A stretch of DNA of 58,163 nucleotides from a virus. The position numbers were made by a program, and so were the translations under genes. Positions 18,849-27,291 of this stretch are shown piece by piece. Numbering within the stretch: the first letter of the stretch is position 1; the number at the start of each line of letters is the position of its first letter. The stretch spans positions 1 to 58,163 of IMG/VR virus record IMGVR_UViG_3300032236_000551; one strand, written 5' to 3'. The notes under the pieces were generated by a model that saw only the letters and a program-made list of their open reading frames with translations, ran no database searches and had not been told where the DNA came from.

Positions 18849-18855
18849 TATTTAG
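18849..18855 (-). promoter_or_regulatory. T4-like late promoter (CTAAATA) before the 209-aa fibre gene
   Basis: CTAAATA followed by GTGG on the minus strand, in the gap between two fibre genes. The same CTAAATAGTG string occurs before the 2262-aa gene. The predicted transcript would start in or next to the GGAGGG palindrome. Confidence 0.55.
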
Positions 18856-18860
18856 CATTA

Positions 18861-19547
18861 TTAATAGATGAGTTTTACTTGACCGCTAGTAACTTCATTG
18901 ATGTTTGTTCCAGCTGAGCCAGTCCATCCTAGTGCTGCAGATGGAACTGTAAAGTTGCCAGTGTAAATTTGATTACCAACTGTCCAACGGAACGAGTTAA
19001 TGTATCCACCGAAAGCAGTTTGTGTTCCACCAGCTGTAGTTTCTTCACCAATAACAAGAGTGCCACCGCTAACATCTACGATAGTTCCAGCGAACGAATT
19101 AAATTGAACACCATCAACAAACATATTTGTTGAAGTGCCATCAGACGCAAACGCAAAGTGATGCCATTGATTTGTTGTTGGTTTGCTGAATGTTCCAGCA
19201 ACACCATTATTCATCCACCAATACATTGTGCTACCTTCGATACTAATAGCAATCTTAGTTGCTGGATATGATCCAATAGAGAATAATCTTGGGAATGGAT
19301 TACTGTCAGTTTGATAGAAGAATCCTTCAACGCACCAAGGAGAACCATTAGGAACTGCCATGCCATTATTATCAACTAATGCAGATGCTCCATTATTGAC
19401 TCCATCGAATGACCAGCTTGGACCAGATCCGCCAAATGGATCAGTTGCTACAGTTGTTGGAGCAGTTAGACCACTACTACCACCACCTCCGCCACCTGGA
19501 TGTTGGAAACCTGCGATTAGTGTTCCTGGACCGAATTTAATTGTCAT
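18861..19547 (-). CDS. Laminin-G/ConA-like lectin-fold adhesin
   Basis: 228 aa. After a short N-terminus (MTIKFGPGTLIAGFQHPGGG, then GGSSGLTAPT) the protein is a single jelly-roll of the LamG_3 type: WCVEGFFYQT, PRLFSIGSY, NQWHHFAFASDGT, MFVDGV, then GGYINSFRWTVG. These are the usual signatures of concanavalin-A-like domains that bind glycans. In a phage fibre locus it is best read as a receptor-binding tip protein. The MTIK start is shared with the next gene (257 aa), suggesting a common attachment N-terminus. Confidence 0.75.
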   Translation of the reverse strand: MTIKFGPGTLIAGFQHPGGGGGGSSGLTAPTTVATDPFGGSGPSWSFDGVNNGASALVDNNGMAVPNGSPWCVEGFFYQTDSNPFPRLFSIGSYPATKIAISIEGSTMYWWMNNGVAGTFSKPTTNQWHHFAFASDGTSTNMFVDGVQFNSFAGTIVDVSGGTLVIGEETTAGGTQTAFGGYINSFRWTVGNQIYTGNFTVPSAALGWTGSAGTNINEVTSGQVKLIY

Positions 19548-19559
19548 TGTTTTCTCTCT

Positions 19560-20333
19560 TTATGCTGCCCAAATATTAGTAAAGTCAACACCGCCAAAAT
19601 TGATGATTACATTTGTTTGATCGTCAAAATTTCCTGTATATTGTATACTGATAGTATCATTAATGACATCGCTACCAGTATCATTCTTAGCATACCAAAC
19701 CTCGCAAGTTTGAAAGCGACCAGCTCCACCATTTCCTGCATCGTTGTAATATGACTTAGAAGATTTTTTAGTCCATGTTAAACCAGAAGATGAAGTGACT
19801 GAAACGATATTTCCATTAGAGTAGTCATGTCCTTCAACACCCATACATAAAACACCAAACTCAGTATTGTTTAAATTGTAACTAGAAAGAGATGATATGG
19901 AACTATAATCAGTGCCGAATGAATGATATGAACCAACTACAACAGGAGGAACTATACCAATTCCATTTAATACATGAATAACTGATACTGATCTACCGTT
20001 CAGATTATTGTTTATGGTAGAAGTTGCATTTGTAACTGCCGATGGATTTTCAATTGTAGATGCCCAAATATATTCCCACCAATTTGCGCCATTGTTTTGC
20101 GCAACTTCTTGTCCTGTCCAACCATTGATATATCCATCAGTTGAACCAGCACTAGTATTTGAGGTTACAAAAGCAATAGAAGTTGAATACGCAGGAGCAG
20201 ACCAAGTTAATGAAGGTAAACCTGCTCCACCATCATTAGTACCATCAGTGACTGCAAAATATGTTGGTGCAGTTCCGTACTGAGGAATCCCAGATGGTGC
20301 ACCTACTTGAAATCCACTAATCTTAATAGTCAT
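19560..20333 (-). CDS. Putative adhesin/fibre tip protein, 257 aa
   Basis: Not recognised to family level. The composition is typical of phage receptor-binding beta proteins (Ser, Thr, Asn, Gly, aromatic), with segments WWEYIWASTIENPSAVTNAT and GSYHSFGTDYSSISSLSSYN and a C-terminal DQTNVIINFGGVDFTNIW. It begins MTIKISGFQVG, similar to the neighbouring LamG-like protein. Its ATG overlaps the stop of a 36-aa gene by one base (TAATG), so the two are probably translated together. No catalytic motif was seen. Confidence 0.6.
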   Translation of the reverse strand: MTIKISGFQVGAPSGIPQYGTAPTYFAVTDGTNDGGAGLPSLTWSAPAYSTSIAFVTSNTSAGSTDGYINGWTGQEVAQNNGANWWEYIWASTIENPSAVTNATSTINNNLNGRSVSVIHVLNGIGIVPPVVVGSYHSFGTDYSSISSLSSYNLNNTEFGVLCMGVEGHDYSNGNIVSVTSSSGLTWTKKSSKSYYNDAGNGGAGRFQTCEVWYAKNDTGSDVINDTISIQYTGNFDDQTNVIINFGGVDFTNIWAA

Positions 20334-20443
20334 TATTTGTTCTCACTTTTTAATTGGGCAACAAATTCTTTGGCTTGTTGAATTTTCTCTTGACTGGCTG
20401 CAACATGCTCTTGCATTTTTGCTTTAATTTCTTCTTGTGTCAT
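20333..20443 (-). CDS. 36-aa helical protein between fibre genes
   Basis: ATG at 20443-20441, stop TAA at 20335-20333. The start lies one base after the stop of the 145-aa gene, and the stop overlaps the next ATG as TAATG, so it is embedded in a translationally coupled series. The peptide (MTQEEIKAKMQEHVAASQEK, then IQQAKEFVAQLKSENK) is fully charged/amphipathic helix with Ala/Ile/Val at coiled-coil-like spacing, no Gly or Pro. It could be a small oligomerisation or chaperone helix for the adjoining adhesins. It fills the only space between the 145-aa and 257-aa genes. Confidence 0.65.
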   Translation of the reverse strand: MTQEEIKAKMQEHVAASQEKIQQAKEFVAQLKSENK

Positions 20444-20444
20444 T

Positions 20445-20882
20445 TTAACCCCAATCGACTAATGTTAATGCAGTTGCTGGCCAATTCCAAGTTCCAGGAT
20501 ACACGCTGTACCCATTAAATGTTCCAGTGCCAAGAGGAATTAATACTGAATATTCCCAGTTTCCTGTTGGTAGCAGAACAAACGCTGTATTTGGAGAATG
20601 ATCAGTACTACCAACACCCCAGTTACCATCAAACGAAACATAACTTGTTGGTGGACCTGAAAGACTATTAATAAAATCTAATTGTTCTGAATTTAACTGT
20701 AATAAAACAACTGGTTCTCCATAACCATCAGGTTGGATAAATCCACTAGCAGTTAAAATACTAGGATCAATCCAATCAACTACTTGTTCTTTTTGGAAAT
20801 GTAATAAGCGTGGAGCAGCATGAACTATCACTCCACCGCTTATTGTCGTACCACCACTAAATGTAATATTTGGTGCAGTCAT
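20445..20882 (-). CDS. Small fibre-locus protein, 145 aa
   Basis: Not recognised. It starts MTAPNITFSGGTTISGGVIV, a beta-strand-type N-terminus seen in small virion proteins of marine phages, followed by a Trp-rich globular segment (NWGVGST, NWEYSVLIP, GTWNWPATALTLVDWG). Length and location suggest a small fibre-tip or attachment protein. Ten bases separate it from the 1306-aa fibre gene. Confidence 0.6.
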   Translation of the reverse strand: MTAPNITFSGGTTISGGVIVHAAPRLLHFQKEQVVDWIDPSILTASGFIQPDGYGEPVVLLQLNSEQLDFINSLSGPPTSYVSFDGNWGVGSTDHSPNTAFVLLPTGNWEYSVLIPLGTGTFNGYSVYPGTWNWPATALTLVDWG

Positions 20883-20892
20883 TATTTAATCC

Positions 20893-23800
20893 TTAGTATG
20901 TTCCACCATCAATATTGAATCCATCTAGATTGCTTGTATCTGCGCCAGCACCAACTAAATTAGAACCAACATATACTTTCTTGGCAACTGACAAACCACC
21001 TGATAAAACAACCGAAGCAGTTCCAAGAGCTGATGCTTCAGTAGCATCAGTAAATGTTACTAGATTGTTAGCAGCAAGAGTTGTAAACTTACCAGAACTA
21101 CGAGTAGTAGAACCGATTGGTGTATCATCAACAGTACCACCAGAGATAGTTAGGTCATTAGCAACATAGGTATCTGCAATCGCAGTACCTTGCCAAACAC
21201 CAGTAGTAATAGTACCAAGAGTTGTGATAGATGATTGACCAGCATAAGTTGATGCAATATCAACAGTATGAGTATTAACAGTAATACGATCAGCAGTTCC
21301 ACCAACAGTTAATGTACCAGAATCATAAGTTAAACCATCACCAGCAAGTGAAGATTTTAATCTTAGGCTGTCGCTGTTAATTTCAATACCACCATTGGCA
21401 TCAACATTAACTGCAAGAGTATAACCAGACTTAGATAAACCATCACCAGCAATTAGTGTACCAGATGTAGAGAACAATGTCCAGTTAAGAGCATCAGTTC
21501 CTAGTACTGGTTCGCCTTTGTTAGTAAGAACGAAACCAGTGTTAAGGTTTACATCACCATCTTCAACGAAAGTAAACGCACCACCAGTAACTTCTCCAGC
21601 GAGCGGAGTTGTTAAATCATTAGCGAGATTGTCGAAGTCAGTAGCACGAGTCCAAGCACCACTAGCAACAACATAGATACCGTTATTTTTGGCTAAATCT
21701 TGATCTTTAACAAGAACACGATCGCCAGTAACAGCCATTACTGTATCGATAAGTTGTTCGCCAGAAAGAGTGATGTTTTCAGTAGTTGCTAAACGAACAG
21801 ATGCTTTAACATCTAAACCAGAACGAGCAGCATCAACATAGTATTTGGTTGCTGCATCATTGTCGTCAGTTGGTTCTGCAACATGTTTAATCTGCGCATT
21901 AGAAACAGAAACATGACCAGCACCGATTGGTTCCAATACAACATCTGCGTCAGTACCAACATCAGTTGAAACAATAGTGCTTCCATAAATCTCAATATTA
22001 GTTGAGTTAAATGTAACTTCTTTAGTACTTTCATTGTATGTTAGATACGAAGCGCCAGAATTTACTTGACGAATCGGATCGATGAATAAACCAGCCTGAT
22101 CTGGATTAATACCAGTACCATCGGCAGTAGCAGTTGCTTGAAGAACAATCGAATTATCATGTTGGCTATATTCAGCAGCATGAGCACCGATAGCAATAGC
22201 ATTAACACCTTGACCAGATGTTAAACCATTCGCAGTATGGTGACCGATTGCGATCGCATAACCACTTTGATTCAAACGACCAGCTAAACGACCGATTGCA
22301 ACTGCTTTTTGTCCTTGGTATTGATCACCAGCCCAGCGACCGATGGCGATAGCGGAGAAATTTTGGTTAGTATTACCAGCATCTTCACCGATGGCGATAG
22401 CAGTTAATTGTTGATTTAAGTAACCAGCATTATTACCAATGGCAACTGCATTTTGTTGTTGACTAGTATTACCAGCATTAACACCGATCGCAACTGCATT
22501 AGTACCTTGTGAAGTATTACCAGATCCAGCACCAATAGCAACTGCGCTACTCTGTTGATTTGATTCACCAGCCTGAGCACCGATAGCAACTGCGTAGCTA
22601 CCTTGGTTTAGATAACCTGCACCACCAACTGAAGAGTTTGGTGAAGAACCGATAGCGATAGCATCAGAACCTTGACCAGAATTACCAGCACGATTACCCA
22701 TGGCAATCGCATTGTTACCTTGGCTAGTTGTACCAGCACGAGAACCGATAGCGATACCATCCCAGCTTTGTCCTGTTTGAGTGCCATCTTGATAACCGAT
22801 TGCAATTCGTTGTGAAGAACCAGTTTCTTGAACACCAAAACCAAACAATATAGAATTGTTACCAGTGTCAAGAAGATGTGCACCATTTGGTAATTGTAGA
22901 TATGGAGTACCGCTGTTAGATTTGAATTGCCATTCGTAAGTATCTTGGGCAGAAATTCTAACATCGCCATTATAGCTGTCGATTAATAAATCGTTGGTTT
23001 GCCATTCGATTAAACCAATTTCTGTACCACTGATATTATTACTATCGTAGAACTGAAGACCTTTATTTGGTAATGTTAAATATCCATCACCTTTGAATAC
23101 TAAATTTTTCTCAGTACCATTAGAAGAAGCAAGGATAACATCACCAGTAGTATCATTGGTTTCAACAACACCTGGAATTACTAAGTGACCATCAGAATTT
23201 CTGAAAGTGATAGTACCATAATCATTCTGTTGAACAATATCATTATTGTTAGTGCGCAGAATAACTTTACCATCTCGTTTTGCAAAAAGAGCAATATTAT
23301 CAGCACCATCGTAATATCCACCACTGTTACCGCCAATGTCGATATATGAATCACCACCATCGTAGTTACCAAGAGTTAAACCAGCGTTACCAGTGTTCCA
23401 AAGGTTAATTGCACTTTGGTTATCCCAGTTACCAAACTGTAGCGAAGCATTATCAGTGTTAGTATTTGGACTAAAGATAAAGACATTATTGTTTGCAGCA
23501 GAAATCTTAGAATAAGAAGTATACTGTGATCCAGGATTTGCTGAGTTTGGTAATGTTAGAGTACCATCTAAAGCAAAGTGCCAGTATTGAGCAAGACTAG
23601 AACCATTCCATGCAGCGTTTTTAATCCAAACACCATCATGCTGTGCGTCAACTTGGCTATATGCAGAAACATCATAGTCATGCCATCTTAAAGATGAACG
23701 ACCAGCAGTCGCATCGGCAGAAGTATTTTTAGTTTGTAATAGTAAGTAATTACCATCTGTTACTGGAGAGATTGCTTCTTGACCGCTGTTCCATGTCCAG

Positions 23801-24813
23801 AATTTGATAGCATCATCGCCACCATTCCATGCTAGTTGAGCAGCAGTACCTTCGTTTGATGAACCTAATCCACCAAACAATAAAGTGTCAGTGTTTAATG
23901 TAGCAGTTCCAGTTCCATTTAAATGTAGAATTTCTACATTGTTGCTGTAAAGAGATAGGATGCCGTCTGAAAGACTGAACATACCAGTATCATAACCAGT
24001 ATCGTCTTTAAAGCTGTAACCAGTTGTACCAGTACCAGTTGGATTTCCGTTAGCAGCAAGATAAGCATCAGAACTAACATCGGTAATACCGTAAAGGTTA
24101 CCACCAACATACAAGTTACCTTGAATCGCTGCACCACCAGCAACTTTTAATGCACCAGTTGTACCATCAGAAGTAGTTGCAGTAGTTGTCTTAATCTCAA
24201 GACCATCAGTAGTAACAGAAACTACATTGGTTGATGATGAATAAAAATTAATGTTACCAGTGTCTAATGCAGTTACATAGGTATTGGTATCAGGAGATCT
24301 AACACCACCGAGTGATGCCCAGTGAGTGCCATCATAACCTTCAAAAGAAGTTAAGTCTGTATTGAAACGGATCGCACCAGAAACTGCAGGTGCTTGCTGT
24401 AAAGAAGTTCCTTTTGGAATTACTAACGCATTTGTTCCACTAATCTTAACATAACCATCACCATTAGGTGTTAGAAGAATGTTACCATCAGTATCTGTTG
24501 ATGATAATGTATTGCCAGTTAGTTTTAAATTGCTAACATACAATTCATTAATCTTTTTATCAGCATCAACAATAATAGCATTGCTTGCTGTTAATGTGCC
24601 AGGAGTTGCTCCAAGCAAATCGGTAAAATATTTACCACCGATAACAATGTGGTTCGCAGCATTACCAGCAGTTTCCGTGCCCATACCAATGTATAGACGA
24701 TCGCCTCCATTTGAGCCATTGTCTGCTAATGCTGAATACGCTAACTCACCAGCACCCAGTGTTCCTGGATTTCCTGATACCGAGCTGCGTTTAATTCGGA
24801 TGATTGATGCCAT
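20893..24813 (-). CDS. Long tail fibre with YadA-head-like AIAIG repeats
   Basis: 1306 aa. The N-terminal anchor (SIIRIKRSSVSGNPGTLGAG, then ELAYSALADNG) is Mtd-N-like. A 'RFNTDLTSFEGYDGTHW' cassette follows near residue 155. Residues ~660-905 contain 13 copies of an A[IV]A[IM]G-x-x-A-G repeat spaced about 14-20 residues apart, the pattern of YadA-type heads, which fold as left-handed parallel beta-rolls in trimeric bacterial adhesins. The C-terminal third has the phage-fibre block TGDRVLVKDQDLAKNNGIYV and GTADRITVNTHTVDI. There is no S74 chaperone, so trimerisation must come from elsewhere. An ACGGAGAAG ribosome site precedes the gene downstream of a 15-nt gap. Confidence 0.85.
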   Translation of the reverse strand: MASIIRIKRSSVSGNPGTLGAGELAYSALADNGSNGGDRLYIGMGTETAGNAANHIVIGGKYFTDLLGATPGTLTASNAIIVDADKKINELYVSNLKLTGNTLSSTDTDGNILLTPNGDGYVKISGTNALVIPKGTSLQQAPAVSGAIRFNTDLTSFEGYDGTHWASLGGVRSPDTNTYVTALDTGNINFYSSSTNVVSVTTDGLEIKTTTATTSDGTTGALKVAGGAAIQGNLYVGGNLYGITDVSSDAYLAANGNPTGTGTTGYSFKDDTGYDTGMFSLSDGILSLYSNNVEILHLNGTGTATLNTDTLLFGGLGSSNEGTAAQLAWNGGDDAIKFWTWNSGQEAISPVTDGNYLLLQTKNTSADATAGRSSLRWHDYDVSAYSQVDAQHDGVWIKNAAWNGSSLAQYWHFALDGTLTLPNSANPGSQYTSYSKISAANNNVFIFSPNTNTDNASLQFGNWDNQSAINLWNTGNAGLTLGNYDGGDSYIDIGGNSGGYYDGADNIALFAKRDGKVILRTNNNDIVQQNDYGTITFRNSDGHLVIPGVVETNDTTGDVILASSNGTEKNLVFKGDGYLTLPNKGLQFYDSNNISGTEIGLIEWQTNDLLIDSYNGDVRISAQDTYEWQFKSNSGTPYLQLPNGAHLLDTGNNSILFGFGVQETGSSQRIAIGYQDGTQTGQSWDGIAIGSRAGTTSQGNNAIAMGNRAGNSGQGSDAIAIGSSPNSSVGGAGYLNQGSYAVAIGAQAGESNQQSSAVAIGAGSGNTSQGTNAVAIGVNAGNTSQQQNAVAIGNNAGYLNQQLTAIAIGEDAGNTNQNFSAIAIGRWAGDQYQGQKAVAIGRLAGRLNQSGYAIAIGHHTANGLTSGQGVNAIAIGAHAAEYSQHDNSIVLQATATADGTGINPDQAGLFIDPIRQVNSGASYLTYNESTKEVTFNSTNIEIYGSTIVSTDVGTDADVVLEPIGAGHVSVSNAQIKHVAEPTDDNDAATKYYVDAARSGLDVKASVRLATTENITLSGEQLIDTVMAVTGDRVLVKDQDLAKNNGIYVVASGAWTRATDFDNLANDLTTPLAGEVTGGAFTFVEDGDVNLNTGFVLTNKGEPVLGTDALNWTLFSTSGTLIAGDGLSKSGYTLAVNVDANGGIEINSDSLRLKSSLAGDGLTYDSGTLTVGGTADRITVNTHTVDIASTYAGQSSITTLGTITTGVWQGTAIADTYVANDLTISGGTVDDTPIGSTTRSSGKFTTLAANNLVTFTDATEASALGTASVVLSGGLSVAKKVYVGSNLVGAGADTSNLDGFNIDGGTY

Positions 24814-24828
24814 TTTTATTCTTCTCCG

Positions 24829-25098
24829 TTAAAATTCTCCACCTTCCATAATCTGGAGATCCAGATTTCTGGTGGCAGTCCATCTACTTGTGTTTGATTT
24901 GTATACTAATACCGAACCATTTTCTTTACCCGATGCATCAACATCGTCTAGATTTCCCAGCGGAACCTGCCCACCTGGAATACCCTGTGGTCCTCGTTGC
25001 CCACGAATACCAACTGCTGGTACTACTGGGATCGACGGAACATCAATTGATGCATTAATATTTGGGTTCGATAATACTGTTGCTGTTATATCTGCCAT
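24829..25098 (-). CDS. Small collagen-motif fibre protein, 89 aa
   Basis: An extended N-terminus (ITATVLSNPNINASIDVPSI) is followed by a short collagen-like Gly-X-Y stretch (GIRGQRGPQGIPGG, residues ~31-44) and then LGNLDDVDASGKENGSVLVY, a block common at the base of phage fibres ('LxDVDxSGxxDGxVLVYxxxxxxW'). It probably forms a trimeric connector. It abuts a 113-aa gene upstream (1-nt gap) and the 1306-aa fibre downstream, so it may link that fibre to the virion. Confidence 0.65.
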   Translation of the reverse strand: MADITATVLSNPNINASIDVPSIPVVPAVGIRGQRGPQGIPGGQVPLGNLDDVDASGKENGSVLVYKSNTSRWTATRNLDLQIMEGGEF

Positions 25099-25099
25099 G

Positions 25100-25441
25100 T
25101 TAAGTCTTTGTAATTTCTGGCGTTAGGATAACAAGACCTTCCAACGCACGAATCTTACTAGAGTCGGGTGCTGGTGAAGTCAACTCAATATCGTACAAGT
25201 ATCTACCTGCCTGGATATCAGTGGTGTCGCTAGGATCAAGTTTTAATTGCACCTGCCCAGCTGCTGCATCGTATATAGATGCTTGAAAATTTACTGCGGA
25301 AGACGATTGATATGATTTACGAAACTGGGATCTTACTGTAAAATCAGTCAAATCCATTGGTGTTCCGTCTTGATTTGTGAGCGAAATGATGCTACTAAAG
25401 GTAGTTCCTTGGTCGATCACTAAATTCGAAATTGTTGCCAT
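25100..25441 (-). CDS. Small virion/fibre-base protein, 113 aa
   Basis: An all-beta protein: DQGTTFSSIISLTNQDGTPM, DLTDFTVRSQFRKSYQSSSA, RYLYDIELTSP. The order 'dqGtdf...l.d.dG.p.dltgytv.aqiR' is the pattern of a small phage baseplate/fibre-base protein. It is the first gene after an intrinsic terminator and a consensus TATAAATA, and so begins a new transcript that continues into the collagen-motif and 1306-aa fibre genes. A GGAG ribosome site lies about 9 nt before the start. Confidence 0.65.
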   Translation of the reverse strand: MATISNLVIDQGTTFSSIISLTNQDGTPMDLTDFTVRSQFRKSYQSSSAVNFQASIYDAAAGQVQLKLDPSDTTDIQAGRYLYDIELTSPAPDSSKIRALEGLVILTPEITKT

Positions 25442-25464
25442 TAGAAGTCTCCAGCTTTATCTTT

Positions 25465-25472
25465 TATTTATA
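25465..25472 (-). promoter_or_regulatory. Consensus T4 late promoter (TATAAATA)
   Basis: An exact TATAAATA on the minus strand, 23 nt before the 113-aa gene and 25 nt after the U-run of the intrinsic terminator. This terminator-promoter pair makes a clear operon boundary in the fibre locus. Confidence 0.75.
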
Positions 25473-25496
25473 ATCTACGAGAGTGCTGGTTGCAAC

Positions 25497-25518
25497 AAAA
25501 AACCCTCCGAAGAGGGTT
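25497..25518 (-). terminator. Intrinsic terminator with UUCG tetraloop
   Basis: On the minus strand the RNA reads AACCCUC-UUCG-GAGGGUU followed by a run of U (six in all, including stem bases). This is a 7-bp perfect stem with a stable tetraloop, starting 5 nt after the stop of the Cys-rich 79-aa gene. It ends the upstream adhesin operon. Of all hairpins seen in the window it is by far the most convincing terminator. Confidence 0.88.
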
Positions 25519-25522
25519 TATT

Positions 25523-25762
25523 TCATTTCTCGTAGAGAGGTCGTTTATCATCGCCCATCATTTCCCACTTACCTAGTGGGCATTTTACGAAAGGCACTAA
25601 AACTTTTAACGGCATAAAACAGCTGCATTGAGCGCATGTTCTAGTTGTTTTATTATACTCATCACAAGTATTGCAAATATCCAATCTTGAACGAGTTTCA
25701 TCAGTTTCATCGTATGCCTGATAAGCACCAATATCTACATTATCTAAATGTTCGTGTTTCAT
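25523..25762 (-). CDS. Cys-rich putative zinc-binding protein, 79 aa (DUF6171-like)
   Basis: Six cysteines: CNTC, then CAQCSC, then a single C in FVKCPLGKW. The layout R-x-x-x-C-x-x-C......C-x-x-C-x-C-x-M...K....CP-x-x-KW is the pattern of a small zinc-ribbon-like family found in T4-like marine phages (DUF6171-like). The function is unknown. It is unlike the adhesins around it and is the last gene before a strong terminator. It begins 4 nt after the stop of the third glycine-rich adhesin gene, so it belongs to that operon. Confidence 0.7.
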   Translation of the reverse strand: MKHEHLDNVDIGAYQAYDETDETRSRLDICNTCDEYNKTTRTCAQCSCFMPLKVLVPFVKCPLGKWEMMGDDKRPLYEK

Positions 25763-25766
25763 TTTA

Positions 25767-27287
25767 TCATCCTATTGCTAAAGTTACATAACCACTACCA
25801 TTATTGGATCCAGCGCCAGATCCGTCATAAGACACATTAGATATATATGACGAATTATAATAGGAAGAACCTCCCCCACCCATACCACCACCTTGACCAC
25901 AATGTGAAGTCATTCCACCACCACCGAACCAGCCTGCGCCACCAGCACCACCAGCATTTCCGCAGTTACCGTTTTGGCCACCATAGAATGTAGATCCGTC
26001 ACCGCAACCATTTGAAGAACCGCCATTGTCGATTCCACCTACACCACCAGAGGATTGACTGCCACCTTGTGCAATTCGGTTGGCAGTATTTGTATTTCCT
26101 TGACCACCATTTGGATATCCAGCATTTCCAGAATCTGGAGTATCACCATCACCAGCGCCACCGCCAGCACCACCGACTATGTAGTATGTAGATCTATTAC
26201 CAGTGTTTAATGGATCACTAGTACCTGACCAGAAACCAGAGAAGCCACCACCAGTAGTTCCACCACCACCGCCTGATGGACCACCACCTGGATAGCCACC
26301 AGCCACATTACTACTGCCTTGGAAGTTACCAGTAGCACCAACCACAACATAGTAGTTAGAAGCTGCAGGAATACTAGAGTATGTGCCAGTCATAATAGCA
26401 CCATAACCTCCAGGAGTATTTGATGGACTACTATTACCACCTTTTGCACCAGCACAAGTTACTCTTAAACTATGAGCATTATAAACAGTTATTGGATAAA
26501 CAGTTCCAGCTGAAGAAAGAGTTACTGTTTGAGTAGTACCAGTATTATAGTAGGTAGTTCCGTTGACTGATAATAATCTCTTAACAGTAGTTATGCTAAA
26601 TGAACGATCAGCATAGAAGTTATTTGCAGATGCTCTAACTGTAAAAGATGCAGTCGCTGAAGTATCTGGGAATGTTCCTGTAATTACACCACTAGTGCTC
26701 AACGAGAGTCCAGAAGGTAGTGAACCAGAAACTACGCTGAATGAAATTGTATTGCCATCAGGATCAGTAGCTGATAAACTAATGTTTGCAGAAGATCCAC
26801 CATTAAATGATCCTAGCGAACCAGCTGATGTTGACCAAATTGGTTCTCTGTCCACAGTTCCAGCTGGATCTAAAATTGAAGATAGTCCTGATGGATTTTG
26901 AACTTTAATTGAAAACGCAGCACCCCCAACATAGTTGACTGATGCAGCAGCAGTTGCTGCAGTTAATTGAGCTGAATTAACATAGGTGGTAGATAATGCT
27001 CTTTGCACATTGCTAACACCAGCACCATTAATGTAAACAATAGATCCAGATTTGAATCCTGTTCCATTAATTGTTATTGTTGAATTTATATCTTGATTGA
27101 TTGTTCCAGTAAAGGATGTGATTGCAGGAGGGCTGTCTACAGCTGTCCAACCATTGGCTGTATAAATTTCCATTAAGCCAATGTCTGTGTTAAACCTCAT
27201 CATACCCTCTACGCCAGTTGGGCGATTTGCAGAACTATCTGCAGGGAGAGTAATTGCTTCTGGTCCAAGAATTGTTGGTTGACCCAT
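25767..27287 (-). CDS. Adhesin with TIG/Ig domains and ALK-like glycine-rich domain (copy C)
   Basis: 506 aa. Domain order: N-terminal GPEAITLPADSSANRP and GMMRFNTDIGLMEIYTANGW anchor cassette; IPT/TIG-like domain (~55-150, ITSFTGTINQDINSTITING); putative Ig (He_PIG-like) domain (~155-245, GSLPSGLSLSTSGVITGTFP); linker VKRLLSVNGTTYYNTGSTQT-type strand; then a ~230-residue glycine-rich domain ending GSGYVTLAIG. Conserved Cys occur at VTCAGAKGG, GCGDGS, NGNCGN and SHCGQGGG. The Gly-rich domain resembles the ALK/LTK glycine-rich fold and, functionally, the polyglycine tips of T-even adhesins. Likely receptor binding. Its Ig part is closest to copy B but its Gly-rich part to copy A. Confidence 0.75.
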   Translation of the reverse strand: MGQPTILGPEAITLPADSSANRPTGVEGMMRFNTDIGLMEIYTANGWTAVDSPPAITSFTGTINQDINSTITINGTGFKSGSIVYINGAGVSNVQRALSTTYVNSAQLTAATAAASVNYVGGAAFSIKVQNPSGLSSILDPAGTVDREPIWSTSAGSLGSFNGGSSANISLSATDPDGNTISFSVVSGSLPSGLSLSTSGVITGTFPDTSATASFTVRASANNFYADRSFSITTVKRLLSVNGTTYYNTGTTQTVTLSSAGTVYPITVYNAHSLRVTCAGAKGGNSSPSNTPGGYGAIMTGTYSSIPAASNYYVVVGATGNFQGSSNVAGGYPGGGPSGGGGGTTGGGFSGFWSGTSDPLNTGNRSTYYIVGGAGGGAGDGDTPDSGNAGYPNGGQGNTNTANRIAQGGSQSSGGVGGIDNGGSSNGCGDGSTFYGGQNGNCGNAGGAGGAGWFGGGGMTSHCGQGGGMGGGGSSYYNSSYISNVSYDGSGAGSNNGSGYVTLAIG

Positions 27288-27291
27288 TTTG

